From Rhizobiales bacterium Ga0077537 (GTDB taxonomy: Bacteria; Pseudomonadota; Alphaproteobacteria; Rhizobiales; Hyphomicrobiaceae): DNA of 64,000 bases. The stretch lies in the NCBI GenBank assembly GCA_001464955.1, contig LNEM01000024.1:62001-126000 (forward strand), given 5' to 3'. The notes beneath the pieces are model-generated. The model did no database searches. It saw nothing but the letters and a program-made list of their open reading frames with translations, and had not been told where the DNA came from. This document shows, in pieces, positions 1 through 10,030 of this stretch. Each line of letters opens with the position of its first letter. The first letter of the stretch is position 1. The position numbers and the translations under genes were made by a program.

Positions 1-1
1 G

Positions 2-3000
2 GGCGGCGGGCAGCGCATCCCCTCGCACGAGGAACTGCCGGCGTGGACGATCATGATGCCGACCCGGCGCGCCGCCCGTACGCTGCAGGAGGAATTCCTC
101 GCGGTGGCCGGCGCCGAGGCGATGATCCTTCCGGCCATTCGCCCGATTGCCGAGGGCCAGGAAGATCTGGGCCTCCTCGCAATGGCCAGCGCATCGACCG
201 GCGTGTCCGCGGCGGCCTTGTCCATCCCGCCGGCCATCAGCCCCCTCGAACGGACGCTCCTGTTGACGCGCCTCGTGCTGGCCTGGTCCATGGCCATGCG
301 CGGCGCTGGTGAGCCCGAAGACGCCGAACGCCCCGTGCTCGGCGTCGGCGCGGCGACGCCCGCCCAGGCCGCCCGCCTCGCGACCGAGCTGGCCCGCCTC
401 ATCGATGCCGTCAAGACCGAGAACGTCTCGCTCGCCGATCTCGCCGGTCTTGTGCCCGAGGCCTACTCCACCCACTGGCAGCAGACGCTCGACTTCCTGC
501 GCATCGTCACCGAGTACTGGCCCGCGCACCTTGCCGAAGCCGGGCTGATCGACCCGGCCGACCGCCGAAACCGCCTGATCCTGGATGAAGCCCTGAGGCT
601 GACCGAACACCCGCCGGCAGCGCCGGTCATCGTGGCCGGCGTCACCGGCTCCATCCCGGCGACGGCCGAGCTGATGCGCGCGGTGGCAAACCTCCCGAAT
701 GGCGCCATCGTGCTCCCGGGCCTCGACGTCCACCTCGACGAACCGAGCTTCGCCCGTATCGCCGGCGAGCACCCCGAGCATCCCCAGCACGGCCTCGCGC
801 GACTGGTCGCGGCACTCGGCATCGAGCGGCGCGACGTGGTTGAATTGCCGGGCGGCGGTCTCCCTCTGGTGCGGCGCGAGCGCAATCGCCTCATGAGCGA
901 GGCCATGCGCCCGACGGGCTCCCTCGCGGGCTGGCGCACGCTCAAGGACGACGCGGACACTGCTGCGCTGCGCGAAAGCCTCGCAGGCGTCAGCCTGATC
1001 GAGGCCGCGACCGCCGAGGAAGAGGCCGAGATCGTTTCGCTGATCTTGCGCGAGGCGCTCGAAACGCCGGGCCGAACTGCCGCTCTGGTATCGCCGGATC
1101 GTCTGCTGGCACGTCGCGTGGCGGCGCGGCTCGAGGCCTGGGGCATTCGCGTCGACGATTCGGCCGGCCGCCCGTTCGTGAAGACCGTCCCGGGCGCCTT
1201 TCTGGATCTCGTCACCAACGCGCTGCAATCGGACTTCGCGCCGCCCGAGACGATGGCGCTCCTCAAGCACCCCTTGACGCGCCTCGGCCTGCCGGCCGGC
1301 GACATCCGGCGGGCGGCACGCAATCTGGAAGTCGCAGCGCTGCGCACGACCTATCTCGGCCGCGGCCTGCCGAGCCTCGCCCGCGCGGTCGACCGGGCCC
1401 GCGTCGAGGCGGACGAGGGTGCCCGCCGTCATCGCGCCGTCACCCGCATGCGTCCCGAGAACTGGGACGACGTCGCCGATCTCGTCGCGCGCCTCGAGGC
1501 GGCGTTCGCGCCGCTCGTCGCGCTGAGCGAGAGTGGCGGACCCCATCCCCTCGGCACGCTCGTCGCCGCCCACGTCGCCGTCGCCGAGGCCATCGCCAAG
1601 CCGGCGTCGATCGCGGATTCGCTGGGGCACGGCCAGTCCGGCTCGCCGCTCTGGGATCGCGACGAGGGAGCGGCGGCCTCCGAACTGCTCGCCCGCCTGA
1701 TGGCGCCGACCACGCCCCAGCCCGACCTCGCGACCACCGATTACCCTGATTTCTTCCGCGCCCTGGTCGGCTCCGAGAGCATCCGCACGCGCGTGCCGCG
1801 CCATCCGCGGCTCTTCATCTGGGGCCCCTACGAATCCCGCCTGCATCAGCCGGATCTCGTCGTCCTCGGCTCGTTGAACGAAGGCGTCTGGCCGAAGGCG
1901 TCGGACCCGGGACCGTGGCTCAACCGCCAGATGCGCACCGCACTCGGGCTGCCGAGCCCCGAGGAGGAAACCGGCCGCGCCGCGCTCGATGTGCAGACGC
2001 TGCTGGGCACCGGAACGGTCTACCTGACGCGCGCCGCCAAGGTCGCCGGCGTCCCCATGGTTCCCTCCCGCTGGCTGCTTCGCCTGAAGGCGCTGCTCTC
2101 TGGCCTCGATATCGAGGATGCACTGGCCCCGGATCGCCCGTGGAGCGCCTGGGCCCGCGCCCGCGACTTGGCCCCGTCGGCGCCGCCGGCACGCCAGCCG
2201 GCTCCCAAACCGCCGCTGCGTCTCCGCCCGCGTCGCGCCTCGGTTTCGGACGTCGAGACGTGGCAGGCGAACCCCTACGCGATCTATGCCCGCCGCGTCC
2301 TGCTGCTCGAGGCGATGCCACCGCTCGGCCAGGAGCCCGGTCCTTCCGAGCGCGGCCAGATTGTCCATGAAGCCTTGGCGCGCTTCACCAAGGCCCACCC
2401 GCTCGAACTGCCACCCGACATCGTCGCGACCTTCATGGCGCTCGCCGACGAGGTCATCGGATCGCTCGGCAACGAGCCGCGCGTGCGCGCCTTCTGGCGG
2501 CCGCGCCTCGAGCGGTTTGCCGACTGGTTCGCCGCCACCGAACCCGATCGCCGCGCGCCGGGCTCGCGCCGTCTGGTCGAGATCGCAGGCCGCTTGCCGT
2601 TCGACGCCCCCGGCGGCCCGTTCGAGCTGACAGCGCGGGCGGATCGCATCGACGTCGAGCCGGCCGGCATCGTCATCACGGACTACAAGACCGGCACTCT
2701 GCCGGGCCCGGCGGAGGTGATGGGCGGCGCCGCCCCGCAGCTCCCGCTCGAAGCCGCCATGGCGCTGGCTGGCGCCTTTCCGGGGGTCCCAGCCGGCCAC
2801 GTCGCCGCCTTGCGCTTCATTCGCGCGACCGGTGGCGAACCGGCGGGCGAGGAACGCCTCGTGATGCCGAAGGAGCGCTCCCTCGACGACGTCGGCGCCG
2901 AGGCCCTGGCGCGTTTGCGCGAACTCGTGGCCCGTTTCGACGACGAGGCGACGCCCTACCTCGCGCTCCGCCGGCCACGCTTCGACTACACGTATGACGA

Positions 3001-3064
3001 CTACGCCCACCTCGCCCGCTTCGGCGAATGGAGCGGCAGCGATCGCGATCGGGAGCCCCAGTGA
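2..3064 (+). CDS. addB: AddB, helicase-nuclease subunit of AddAB (5' end outside window)
   Basis: AddB is one of two subunits of the AddAB enzyme, which resects double-strand DNA ends for RecA loading. The reading frame is open from base 2, and codons before the first ATG (53) already read as protein (ELPAWTIMMPTRRAAR, the family's conserved TRRAAR strand), so the true start lies upstream of the window. About 1,020 codons are visible. The C-terminal RecB-type nuclease motif is present (VITDYKTG, near visible residue 894). I see no cysteine in the visible part, so the four ligands of the [4Fe-4S] cluster described in Bacillus AddB are absent. The stop codon overlaps the addA start (TGATG), so the two are translationally coupled. 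Confidence 0.93.
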   Translation, partial: GGGQRIPSHEELPAWTIMMPTRRAARTLQEEFLAVAGAEAMILPAIRPIAEGQEDLGLLAMASASTGVSAAALSIPPAISPLERTLLLTRLVLAWSMAMRGAGEPEDAERPVLGVGAATPAQAARLATELARLIDAVKTENVSLADLAGLVPEAYSTHWQQTLDFLRIVTEYWPAHLAEAGLIDPADRRNRLILDEALRLTEHPPAAPVIVAGVTGSIPATAELMRAVANLPNGAIVLPGLDVHLDEPSFARIAGEHPEHPQHGLARLVAALGIERRDVVELPGGGLPLVRRERNRLMSEAMRPTGSLAGWRTLKDDADTAALRESLAGVSLIEAATAEEEAEIVSLILREALETPGRTAALVSPDRLLARRVAARLEAWGIRVDDSAGRPFVKTVPGAFLDLVTNALQSDFAPPETMALLKHPLTRLGLPAGDIRRAARNLEVAALRTTYLGRGLPSLARAVDRARVEADEGARRHRAVTRMRPENWDDVADLVARLEAAFAPLVALSESGGPHPLGTLVAAHVAVAEAIAKPASIADSLGHGQSGSPLWDRDEGAAASELLARLMAPTTPQPDLATTDYPDFFRALVGSESIRTRVPRHPRLFIWGPYESRLHQPDLVVLGSLNEGVWPKASDPGPWLNRQMRTALGLPSPEEETGRAALDVQTLLGTGTVYLTRAAKVAGVPMVPSRWLLRLKALLSGLDIEDALAPDRPWSAWARARDLAPSAPPARQPAPKPPLRLRPRRASVSDVETWQANPYAIYARRVLLLEAMPPLGQEPGPSERGQIVHEALARFTKAHPLELPPDIVATFMALADEVIGSLGNEPRVRAFWRPRLERFADWFAATEPDRRAPGSRRLVEIAGRLPFDAPGGPFELTARADRIDVEPAGIVITDYKTGTLPGPAEVMGGAAPQLPLEAAMALAGAFPGVPAGHVAALRFIRATGGEPAGEERLVMPKERSLDDVGAEALARLRELVARFDDEATPYLALRRPRFDYTYDDYAHLARFGEWSGSDRDREPQ

Positions 3065-6000
3065 TGAGCCAGCATCCGATCACGCCGGAACTCGCGGCCG
3101 AGCGCCACGACACGACGCGGCGTCAGGCACGCGCCGCCGATCCGTCGGTCTCGGCCTGGGTCTCGGCCAACGCTGGGACCGGCAAGACCTACGTGCTGAC
3201 CACGCGGGTGCTGCGCCTCCTCGTCGCCGGCACGCCGCCCGAGCGCCTGCTCTGCCTCACCTACACGAAGGCCGCCGCCGCCGAGATGTCGAGCCGCGTT
3301 TTCGACCGCCTCTCGAAGTGGGTGACCGCCGACGAGCGCCATCTCCACGACGCCCTTGCGGGCTTGCTCGAACGCCAGCCCGACGCCGCGGAGCTGGCCC
3401 GGGCACGTGACCTCTTCACCCGTGCCATCGAGACGCCCGGCGGCCTCAAGGTGCAGACGATCCACGCCTTCTGCGAACGCCTGCTGCAGCGCTTTCCGCT
3501 GGAAGCCGGCGTCCCGCCCGGCTTCTCCATCCTCGACGAGGACCTCAGGGCGACGCTCGTCAAGCAGGCGACGGAAGCCGTGCTCGTCCGCGCCACGGCC
3601 GATCCCGCAGGCCGCCTCGGCAAGGCGCTCTCGACCGCGATCCGCTTCGCCGTCGACGACAACTTCGACTCCGTGCTGGCGCAGGCCCTGATGAAGCGCG
3701 ACTGGCTCGAGGACGCCTCCAGGATCGATCTCCGCGACGCCGACGGCATCGATGCGGTCAAAGCCGTCTATCGCCGCGCGCTCGGCCTCTCCCACGCCGA
3801 CGACGCCCGCACCATCGAAGCCGGCCTCGTTTCGGTGCTGACCGAAGCCCAGATGAAGCGCGCCCGCGATGTCCTTCTCGCGGGTAGCAAGACCGATGTC
3901 GAGCGCGGGACTGATCTCGCAGCCGCGCTGGCGGCGACGACGGCACCGGCGCGGATCGCGGCCCTCGCCGCGCTGTTCCTGACGAAGGACCGCTCACCGC
4001 GCGCGCGCCTGATGACGGCCAAGCCGAAAGCCGCCGAACCCGATATCGCCGACGCGCTGGAGCGGGCGCAGGCGGTCTTCCACGACCTCACCCTGAAGCA
4101 GGGCCGTCTCGCCGTCGCCGACGCGACCCTGGCCGTGATCGATCTCGCGGGCGCCGTCATGCAGCGCTATCACGCGCTCAAGGCACAGCGCGCGGCCCTC
4201 GACTTCGACGACCTGATCCGCGCCACCGGCAATCTGCTGCGCTTCGGCGATGATGCCCAGTGGGTGCTCTACAAGCTCGATGGCGGGCTCGATCACATCC
4301 TCGTCGACGAGGCGCAGGATACGAGCCCCACGCAATGGCGCGTGATCGAGGCGCTGGCGCGCGAGTTCTTCGCCGGCGCCGGCTCGCGCGACGCAACAGC
4401 CGAGGGGCCACGCACCGCCTTCGCCGTCGGCGACGAGAAGCAGTCGATCTACGGCTTCCAGGGCGCCGCGCCGAAGATGTTCGCCGACATGGGCCAGCGC
4501 TTTGCCACCTTGGCGCGCGAGGCGGGCCTCGCCTTCGAGCGCGTGCCGCTGACGCTCTCGTTCCGCACCGTCGCGCCGATCCTCGAGACGGTCGACCGCG
4601 TCTTCGCCGATCCCGAGCACGGCGCCGGACTGACGTCGACCGGCGAGATACCCCGCCACATCGCCAATCGCTTCGGCATGGGCGGCCTCGTCGAGATCTG
4701 GGAGACCGAAGTCCCCGAGGAGACCACTCCGTCTCCGGCCTGGAAACCCCTCGACGACGTCGCGCCCGGTGATCCGGCGAGCCGGCTGGCCGCCCGCATC
4801 GCCGACCGGATCGCCGACTGGATCGCGACCGGCGAGCGGCTCGTCTCGGAAGATCGCCCCGTCACCTACGGCGACATCCTGATCCTCGTCCGCCGCCGCC
4901 GCCCGTTCGCGGACCTCATGGTCTCGGCCCTGAAGAAGCGCTCCATCCCGGTGGCGGGCGCCGACCGCCTGCTGCTGACCGAACAGCTCGCCGTGATGGA
5001 CATCATGGCGCTCTGCGAAGTGCTGCTGTTACCCGAGGACGATCTGGCGCTCGCAGCCGTCCTGAAGAGCCCGCTCTTCGGCCTCGACGACGACGACCTG
5101 CTGCGGCTCGCACCCGGCCGGCGTGGCTCGCTCTGGTCGGCATTACTCGCAGCCGGCGCCGCCGAGCCGCGCTACGCCGCCGTCGCCGAGCGCATGAAGC
5201 GCTGGCGGTCGCGCGCCGACGTGATCCCGCCCTACGAGTTCCTGACCGAGGTGCTGGTCCACGACGGCATGCGCAAGCAGTTGCTCTCGCGCCTCGGCAC
5301 CGAAGCGGCCGACCCGATCGACGAGTTGATCACGCTGGCCCTCACCTACGACGATCAGGCGCCACCGTCTCTCCAGGGCTTCATGCATTGGCTGCGCGCC
5401 TCCGATCGCGAGATCAAGCGCGACATGGAACACGGCCGCAACGAGGTGCGCGTCATGACGGTCCACGGCTCGAAGGGCCTCGAGGCGCCGATCGTGTTCC
5501 TGCCGGATACCTGCACGGCCCCGAACGGCGGCCGTCCCGGCGCGCTCCTTGCCTTCGACGGCCTCGACCTCCCCGTCGGCATCGAGAGCGAGCCCTTCCT
5601 CTGGCCCGTGAAGGGAAGCTCGGCGGTGCCCGAAATCCGCGAGGCCCGCGAGATCATCCGCGCGCGGGAAGCGGAAGAGCACAACCGCCTCCTCTACGTC
5701 GCGCTGACGCGCCCGCGCGACCGCCTCTACGTCGCGGGGTTTGAAGGCGGCAACGGCCGCGAGAAGGGCTGCTGGTACGACAAGATCGAGCGGAGCTTTG
5801 CAGGAATCGCGACGCGTGAAGCCGACGCCGACGGCCGCCCGTTGCGTCGCATCGAACGCGCACAGACTGCCGATCCGGTCGCTGGCCGGGCCGAGGCCCA
5901 TCAGATCGTGACGCCGGAAGAGCCGCCCGCGTGGGCGCGCGCCATGCCCGCGAAGGAGCCGGGCCTCGCCATTCCGATCGCGCCGTCGCGCCTCGCCCCT

Positions 6001-6651
6001 CTCGACACCGACGACGAGGGCGATCCGGTCGAACGGCTGCCCCCCCCGGACGTGCCGGAAGAACCTGCCGCCCCGTCGCCAGCGACGCTCTCGGACGGCA
6101 ACCGCTTCCTTCGCGGAACGCTGACGCACGCACTCCTCCAGCATCTGCCCGAGATCGAGCCGTCGAGCCGTGAGGCCGCGGCACGCGCTTTCGTCGCCGC
6201 TCGCGCGTCGGGCCTCTCAGACGGCACGCGCGCGAGCATCGTCACCGAGACCCTGGCCGTGCTCGACGATCCGGCGTTCGCGGCCGTTTTCGGTCCCGGA
6301 AGCCGCGCCGAGGTCCCCGTCGTGGCGGAACTCGCCCCACCCGGCGGCACCGGACAGAAGATCCGCCTCGCCGGCCAGCTCGATCGGATCGTCGTCTCCG
6401 ATCACGAGGTTCTGATCATCGATTTCAAGACCAATCGCCCGCCACCCGTCGAGATCGAGCGCGTGCCGGAGGCCTATGTCCTGCAGCTGGCGGCCTATCG
6501 GCTGGCTCTCGCCCGCATCTTTCCAGCTCGCGACATCCGGGCAGCACTTCTGTGGACAGATGGCCCGCGGCTGATGGAGATCCCGGCGCAGCGCCTCGAT
6601 GAGGCCGCAAATCGGCTGTTTGTGCTGGGCCGTGCCAGCCTTGACGCGTGA
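3064..6651 (+). CDS. addA: AddA, UvrD-like helicase and nuclease subunit of AddAB
   Basis: This is the motor and nuclease subunit of AddAB (1,195 aa). In order it shows: Walker A (SANAGTGKT, about residues 35-44), a Walker B/DEAQDT box (about 415), the helicase motif TVHGSKGLEAP (about 800) and a C-terminal RecB-family nuclease motif IIDFKTN (about 1120). The ATG at 3064 shares its A with the addB stop. An upstream in-frame ATG at 3028 lies inside addB and is less likely. Order addB-addA-trxA is a common alphaproteobacterial arrangement. Confidence 0.95.
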   Translation: MSQHPITPELAAERHDTTRRQARAADPSVSAWVSANAGTGKTYVLTTRVLRLLVAGTPPERLLCLTYTKAAAAEMSSRVFDRLSKWVTADERHLHDALAGLLERQPDAAELARARDLFTRAIETPGGLKVQTIHAFCERLLQRFPLEAGVPPGFSILDEDLRATLVKQATEAVLVRATADPAGRLGKALSTAIRFAVDDNFDSVLAQALMKRDWLEDASRIDLRDADGIDAVKAVYRRALGLSHADDARTIEAGLVSVLTEAQMKRARDVLLAGSKTDVERGTDLAAALAATTAPARIAALAALFLTKDRSPRARLMTAKPKAAEPDIADALERAQAVFHDLTLKQGRLAVADATLAVIDLAGAVMQRYHALKAQRAALDFDDLIRATGNLLRFGDDAQWVLYKLDGGLDHILVDEAQDTSPTQWRVIEALAREFFAGAGSRDATAEGPRTAFAVGDEKQSIYGFQGAAPKMFADMGQRFATLAREAGLAFERVPLTLSFRTVAPILETVDRVFADPEHGAGLTSTGEIPRHIANRFGMGGLVEIWETEVPEETTPSPAWKPLDDVAPGDPASRLAARIADRIADWIATGERLVSEDRPVTYGDILILVRRRRPFADLMVSALKKRSIPVAGADRLLLTEQLAVMDIMALCEVLLLPEDDLALAAVLKSPLFGLDDDDLLRLAPGRRGSLWSALLAAGAAEPRYAAVAERMKRWRSRADVIPPYEFLTEVLVHDGMRKQLLSRLGTEAADPIDELITLALTYDDQAPPSLQGFMHWLRASDREIKRDMEHGRNEVRVMTVHGSKGLEAPIVFLPDTCTAPNGGRPGALLAFDGLDLPVGIESEPFLWPVKGSSAVPEIREAREIIRAREAEEHNRLLYVALTRPRDRLYVAGFEGGNGREKGCWYDKIERSFAGIATREADADGRPLRRIERAQTADPVAGRAEAHQIVTPEEPPAWARAMPAKEPGLAIPIAPSRLAPLDTDDEGDPVERLPPPDVPEEPAAPSPATLSDGNRFLRGTLTHALLQHLPEIEPSSREAAARAFVAARASGLSDGTRASIVTETLAVLDDPAFAAVFGPGSRAEVPVVAELAPPGGTGQKIRLAGQLDRIVVSDHEVLIIDFKTNRPPPVEIERVPEAYVLQLAAYRLALARIFPARDIRAALLWTDGPRLMEIPAQRLDEAANRLFVLGRASLDA

Positions 6652-6748
6652 TCGGGGGCTTCCTACGTTGCCCTCACTTTCGGTGCAACCCACCTATCGG
6701 GAAACGCCCGGAGCTTCTCCGGTGCTCACCCCCATCCAGGAGACTGCC

Positions 6749-7069
6749 ATGACCGCGGTTGTTAACGACGCCAACTTCAAGACTGAAGTGCTCGATTCGA
6801 ACGTCCCCGTGGTCGTCGACTTCTTCGCCGAGTGGTGCGGACCCTGCAAGGCGATGGCGCCGGCCCTCGATACGGTCGCGAAGGAGATGGAAGGCAAGGT
6901 CAAGATCGTGAAGCTCGATGTCGACCAGAACCCCGGCATCACCCAGCAGTTCCGCATCCAGGCCATGCCGACCCTGATGATCTTCAAGGACGGCAAGGTG
7001 GCCGCGACCCAGGTCGGCGCGCTGGTGCAGAAGAAGAAGCTCGAGGACTGGATCAAGTCGTCGGTCTGA
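6749..7069 (+). CDS. trxA: Thioredoxin
   Basis: Cytoplasmic thiol-disulfide oxidoreductase of 106 aa, the normal family length. The active site reads EWCGPCK (Cys near residues 30 and 33), and the cis-proline loop QAMPTLMIF follows. The start at 6749 has a good ribosome site (AGGAGA, 6738-6743); longer in-frame starts would extend into the addA tail and do not look like thioredoxin. It is 97 bases after addA on the same strand and is followed by a strong terminator. Confidence 0.97.
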   Translation: MTAVVNDANFKTEVLDSNVPVVVDFFAEWCGPCKAMAPALDTVAKEMEGKVKIVKLDVDQNPGITQQFRIQAMPTLMIFKDGKVAATQVGALVQKKKLEDWIKSSV

Positions 7070-7097
7070 TCGCCGCGCGAAGCGCAAGCCATATGCG

Positions 7098-7123
7098 AAC
7101 GCCCCGGATCGATCCGGGGCGTT
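7098..7123 (+). terminator. Rho-independent terminator of trxA
   Basis: A perfect 26-base palindrome of two 13-base arms (AACGCCCCGGATC and its reverse complement) is followed by a short T run. It lies 28 bases past the trxA stop. Being symmetrical, it may also stop transcription arriving from the convergent Fe-S protein gene. Confidence 0.85.
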
Positions 7124-7130
7124 TTGCGTC

Positions 7131-7904
7131 TTACGCCTTCGGCGCAGCAATCGGCGGATCGGACAACTCGCCCGCCAGCACCTCGGCGACATGACGGACG
7201 GCGACGTCGCGTCCCTCGCGCCGCAGCTTGCCGGCCATGTTCATGAGGCACCCGAGATCGCCGGCGAGAATGAGCTCCGCGCCGCTTTCCGCGATGCAGG
7301 CGGTCTTCTTCTCGACCATGGCGTTGGAGATATCGCTGTACTTGACGGCGAACGTGCCGCCGAACCCGCAGCAGATCTCGCTATAGGCCATCTCGACGAG
7401 CTCGAGGCCCTCGACGCTCCGCAGCAGCGTGCGCGGCTGCTCCTTGATCCCGAGTTCGCGCAAGCCCGAGCAGCTGTCGTGATACGTGACGCGCGCATCG
7501 AGCCGTTGCGCGACCCGCGTCATGCCCCGGACGTCGACGAGGAACGACACGAGTTCATGCACCTTCGCGCCGAACGCCTTCGCCCGTTCCGCCCACGCCG
7601 GATCGCCCGCGAGCAGCTTCGGATAGTGCGACTTGAGCATCCCCGCGCACGAGCCTGATGGCGCGACGACATAGTCGAAGCCTTCGCAGGCGGCGATGGT
7701 CTGCCGGGCAAGCGCCTCTGCCGTGGCGCTGTCTCCCGAGTTGTAGGCCGGCTGCCCGCAGCACGTCTGGCCCGGCGGCACGTCGACAGTGCAACCGGCG
7801 TCCTCGATCAGCTTCGCCGCTGCAAATCCGACGGACGGGCGCATCAGATCGACGAGGCAGGTGACGAAGAGGCAAACGCGCGGCGAAGGGCTGGAAGCTG
7901 TCAT
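7131..7904 (-). CDS. (Fe-S)-binding protein, LutA/YkgE-like, two CCG domains
   Basis: A 257-aa soluble protein with two cysteine-rich CCG repeats: CCGQPAYNSGD (about residue 48) and ICCGFGGTFAVKY (about residue 177). This two-repeat layout is typical of LutA/YkgE and of the C-terminal half of the glycolate oxidase iron-sulfur subunit, which pass electrons from lactate or glycolate oxidation. LutB and LutC, its usual partners, are not next to it. The start at 7904 (MTASSPSPRVCLFVTC) fits the family N-terminus; an in-frame ATG at 7949 is possible. The exact substrate cannot be told from the sequence. Confidence 0.85.
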   Translation of the reverse strand: MTASSPSPRVCLFVTCLVDLMRPSVGFAAAKLIEDAGCTVDVPPGQTCCGQPAYNSGDSATAEALARQTIAACEGFDYVVAPSGSCAGMLKSHYPKLLAGDPAWAERAKAFGAKVHELVSFLVDVRGMTRVAQRLDARVTYHDSCSGLRELGIKEQPRTLLRSVEGLELVEMAYSEICCGFGGTFAVKYSDISNAMVEKKTACIAESGAELILAGDLGCLMNMAGKLRREGRDVAVRHVAEVLAGELSDPPIAAPKA

Positions 7905-8009
7905 GGAGGCAACGCTCGATCTGTGCGGGATACGGCCGTTGGATCGCACGCGACGGTGGCGAAAGCAATTGCGCGGAAGGCCAGGCCGATACGGAAGACC
8001 GGGCTCGCC

Positions 8010-8762
8010 TCAGCGCCGGGCGGCGGGAAGCGGCGGCGGCGCGTCCGAGAGTGTCCGCATGTAGGCGATGAGGTTGGCGACTTTGGTTTCGTCGACGATC
8101 CCACGAAACGCCATCCTGTTGCCGGGGACGGCACCCCTCGGATCGTGCAGGTAGCGCGCCAGTTCCGCGTAGGACCACGTCCCGCCCTTGGCGGCGAGGC
8201 TCTGCGAATAGGCATAGCCTTCGCGGCTCGCCGGACGCCGCCCGACGACGCCCCAAAGGTTTGGACCGATTGTATGGCTGCCACTGCGATCGGCCTTGTG
8301 GCAGACGCGGCAGACGCGGAACTCGCTCTCGCCGCGATCGACGTCAGCCGTCGCGAGCCTGGCAACAACGACCTGCACATCGAACGGACGCTGAGGCTGG
8401 GGCTCGGCCGGCGGGCGCTGTACCTCGTCCGGCTGTGATCTGGGCGCCGGACGATCGGAGGTGATCGGGACCGCAGGCTCGGGACGAGCCGGCAGCGCCG
8501 GACGTTCGCGTTGCGGGGCCTTCGGAGCGACGGGCTGCGGAACCGGTGCGGGACGCAAGCCGCCGTCCGTCGAGGTCCGGGCCAGTGGCGCAGGCGTGTC
8601 CGGCCGCGTGATCCAGCCCACGGCAAGAAGGACCACGCCGCCGACGAACAGGGCGAGAGCCAGCGCGACGAACACCATTCGCAACGCCGATCTGCTTTGC
8701 GGAGCGTCCGGCTCTTTCGTTGATCCTGCGAGCGGCGCCTCTTTCCTGGATGTATCGACCAC
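8010..8762 (-). CDS. Membrane-anchored class I cytochrome c
   Basis: A 250-aa protein with a short cytoplasmic tail, one membrane segment (about residues 29-50), a proline-rich linker (about 53-125) and a C-terminal cytochrome c domain. The heme site is CRVCH (Cys151, Cys154, His155), and Met in PGNRMAF is the likely sixth ligand. The layout resembles CycM-type cytochromes that link the bc1 complex to oxidases, with the heme domain in the periplasm. The gene stands 105 bases upstream of the LutA-like gene on the same strand, but no functional link is proven. Confidence 0.88.
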   Translation of the reverse strand: MVDTSRKEAPLAGSTKEPDAPQSRSALRMVFVALALALFVGGVVLLAVGWITRPDTPAPLARTSTDGGLRPAPVPQPVAPKAPQRERPALPARPEPAVPITSDRPAPRSQPDEVQRPPAEPQPQRPFDVQVVVARLATADVDRGESEFRVCRVCHKADRSGSHTIGPNLWGVVGRRPASREGYAYSQSLAAKGGTWSYAELARYLHDPRGAVPGNRMAFRGIVDETKVANLIAYMRTLSDAPPPLPAARR

Positions 8763-8855
8763 CGTATTCCCCTCGCTTGCGCGGACCGAGAAAAAAGGGC
8801 GGCGCAGCCTGTTGCCGCGCCGCCCGAAACGTTGCCGATCACCGAACCCGTTCGC

Positions 8856-9830
8856 TCAGGGCAGCAGCACGATCGAACCCGTGGTCTTGCGTGCTTCGAG
8901 ATCGCGATGCGCCTGGGCGGCGTCCTTCAGGGCGTAAGTATGATTGACCTGGATCTTGACGGCGCCCTTCGACACCACGTCAAAGAGATCGTTCGCGGTC
9001 TCGACGAGATCGGCCCGGCTCGACGTGTAGGCGGCAAGCGACGGCCGCGTCATGTAGAGCGAGCCCTTGGCAGCGAGAATGCCGGGATTCATGGCTTCGA
9101 TCGGGCCCGACGCGTTGCCGAACGTGACGAACAGGCCGAGCGGCTTCAGGCAGTCGAGCGACGCGGGGAAGGTATCCTTGCCGATCGAGTCGTAGACCAC
9201 GTCGCAGAGCTTGCCGCCGGTGATCTGCTTCACGCGCTCGACGAAGTTCTCGCTCTTGTAGTCGATGCAGTGGGCCGCCCCGTTGGCGAGCGCCAGCTTG
9301 CACTTCTCCGGGCCGCCGGCCGTGCCGATCAGCGTGCCGCCGAGGTGCTTTACCCACTGGCTGGCGATCAGACCGACGCCGCCGGCTGCCGCATGCCAGA
9401 GACACACCGTGCCCGGCCCGACCTTGTACGTCTTGCGCACCAGATAGCGCACCGTCATGCCCTGCAGCATCATGGCGGCGGCCGTCTTGTAATCGATGCC
9501 GTCGGGCATCTTCACGACGCGGTCGGCAGCGATCAGCCGCTCGGTCGCATAGCCGCCCGCCGGCCCCGCGTACGACACCCGGTCGCCGACCTTGAGATCG
9601 GTGACGCCCGATCCGACGGCGATGACCTCGCCTGCGCCTTCCATGCCGGGAATGAACGGCGACGTCGGCTGCGGATAGAGGCCGGTGCGCAGATAGACGT
9701 CGATGTAGTTGAGGCCGATGGCGTGCTGCTTGAGCTTGACTTCGCCCGCTCCGGGAGCGCCGACGGACACCTCTTCGTATTGCAGAGCCTCGGGGCCGCC
9801 TGTCTTGTGCACGCGAATCGCATAAGCCAT
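8856..9830 (-). CDS. qor: NADPH:quinone oxidoreductase (zeta-crystallin type)
   Basis: A 324-aa member of the zinc-independent medium-chain dehydrogenase family; it reduces quinones with NADPH, usually by one-electron steps. The N-terminus MAYAIRVHKTGGPEAL is typical, and the cofactor-binding glycine motif AAAGGVG lies near residue 150. No structural or catalytic zinc ligands of the alcohol dehydrogenase type are evident. The start at 9830 has the ribosome site AGGGAG about nine bases upstream. Length matches the family. Confidence 0.92.
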   Translation of the reverse strand: MAYAIRVHKTGGPEALQYEEVSVGAPGAGEVKLKQHAIGLNYIDVYLRTGLYPQPTSPFIPGMEGAGEVIAVGSGVTDLKVGDRVSYAGPAGGYATERLIAADRVVKMPDGIDYKTAAAMMLQGMTVRYLVRKTYKVGPGTVCLWHAAAGGVGLIASQWVKHLGGTLIGTAGGPEKCKLALANGAAHCIDYKSENFVERVKQITGGKLCDVVYDSIGKDTFPASLDCLKPLGLFVTFGNASGPIEAMNPGILAAKGSLYMTRPSLAAYTSSRADLVETANDLFDVVSKGAVKIQVNHTYALKDAAQAHRDLEARKTTGSIVLLP

Positions 9831-10030
9831 TGCTTGTAACTCCCTGGTTTGGCGCACACGCGACCGCCCTGCCGATCCGTATCGGCGTTGTCTGATCGCA
9901 TGGAGCGCGGAATGGGCACCGGGCCCGTGGGCCACTGTTGCGCGGATGGAATGTGGGAGCGGCCGATCCGCCACACGACCGCCATCACGAGCTTTTATGC
10001 GCTCTCCCACGAGGGCACAAGGGGAATGGA

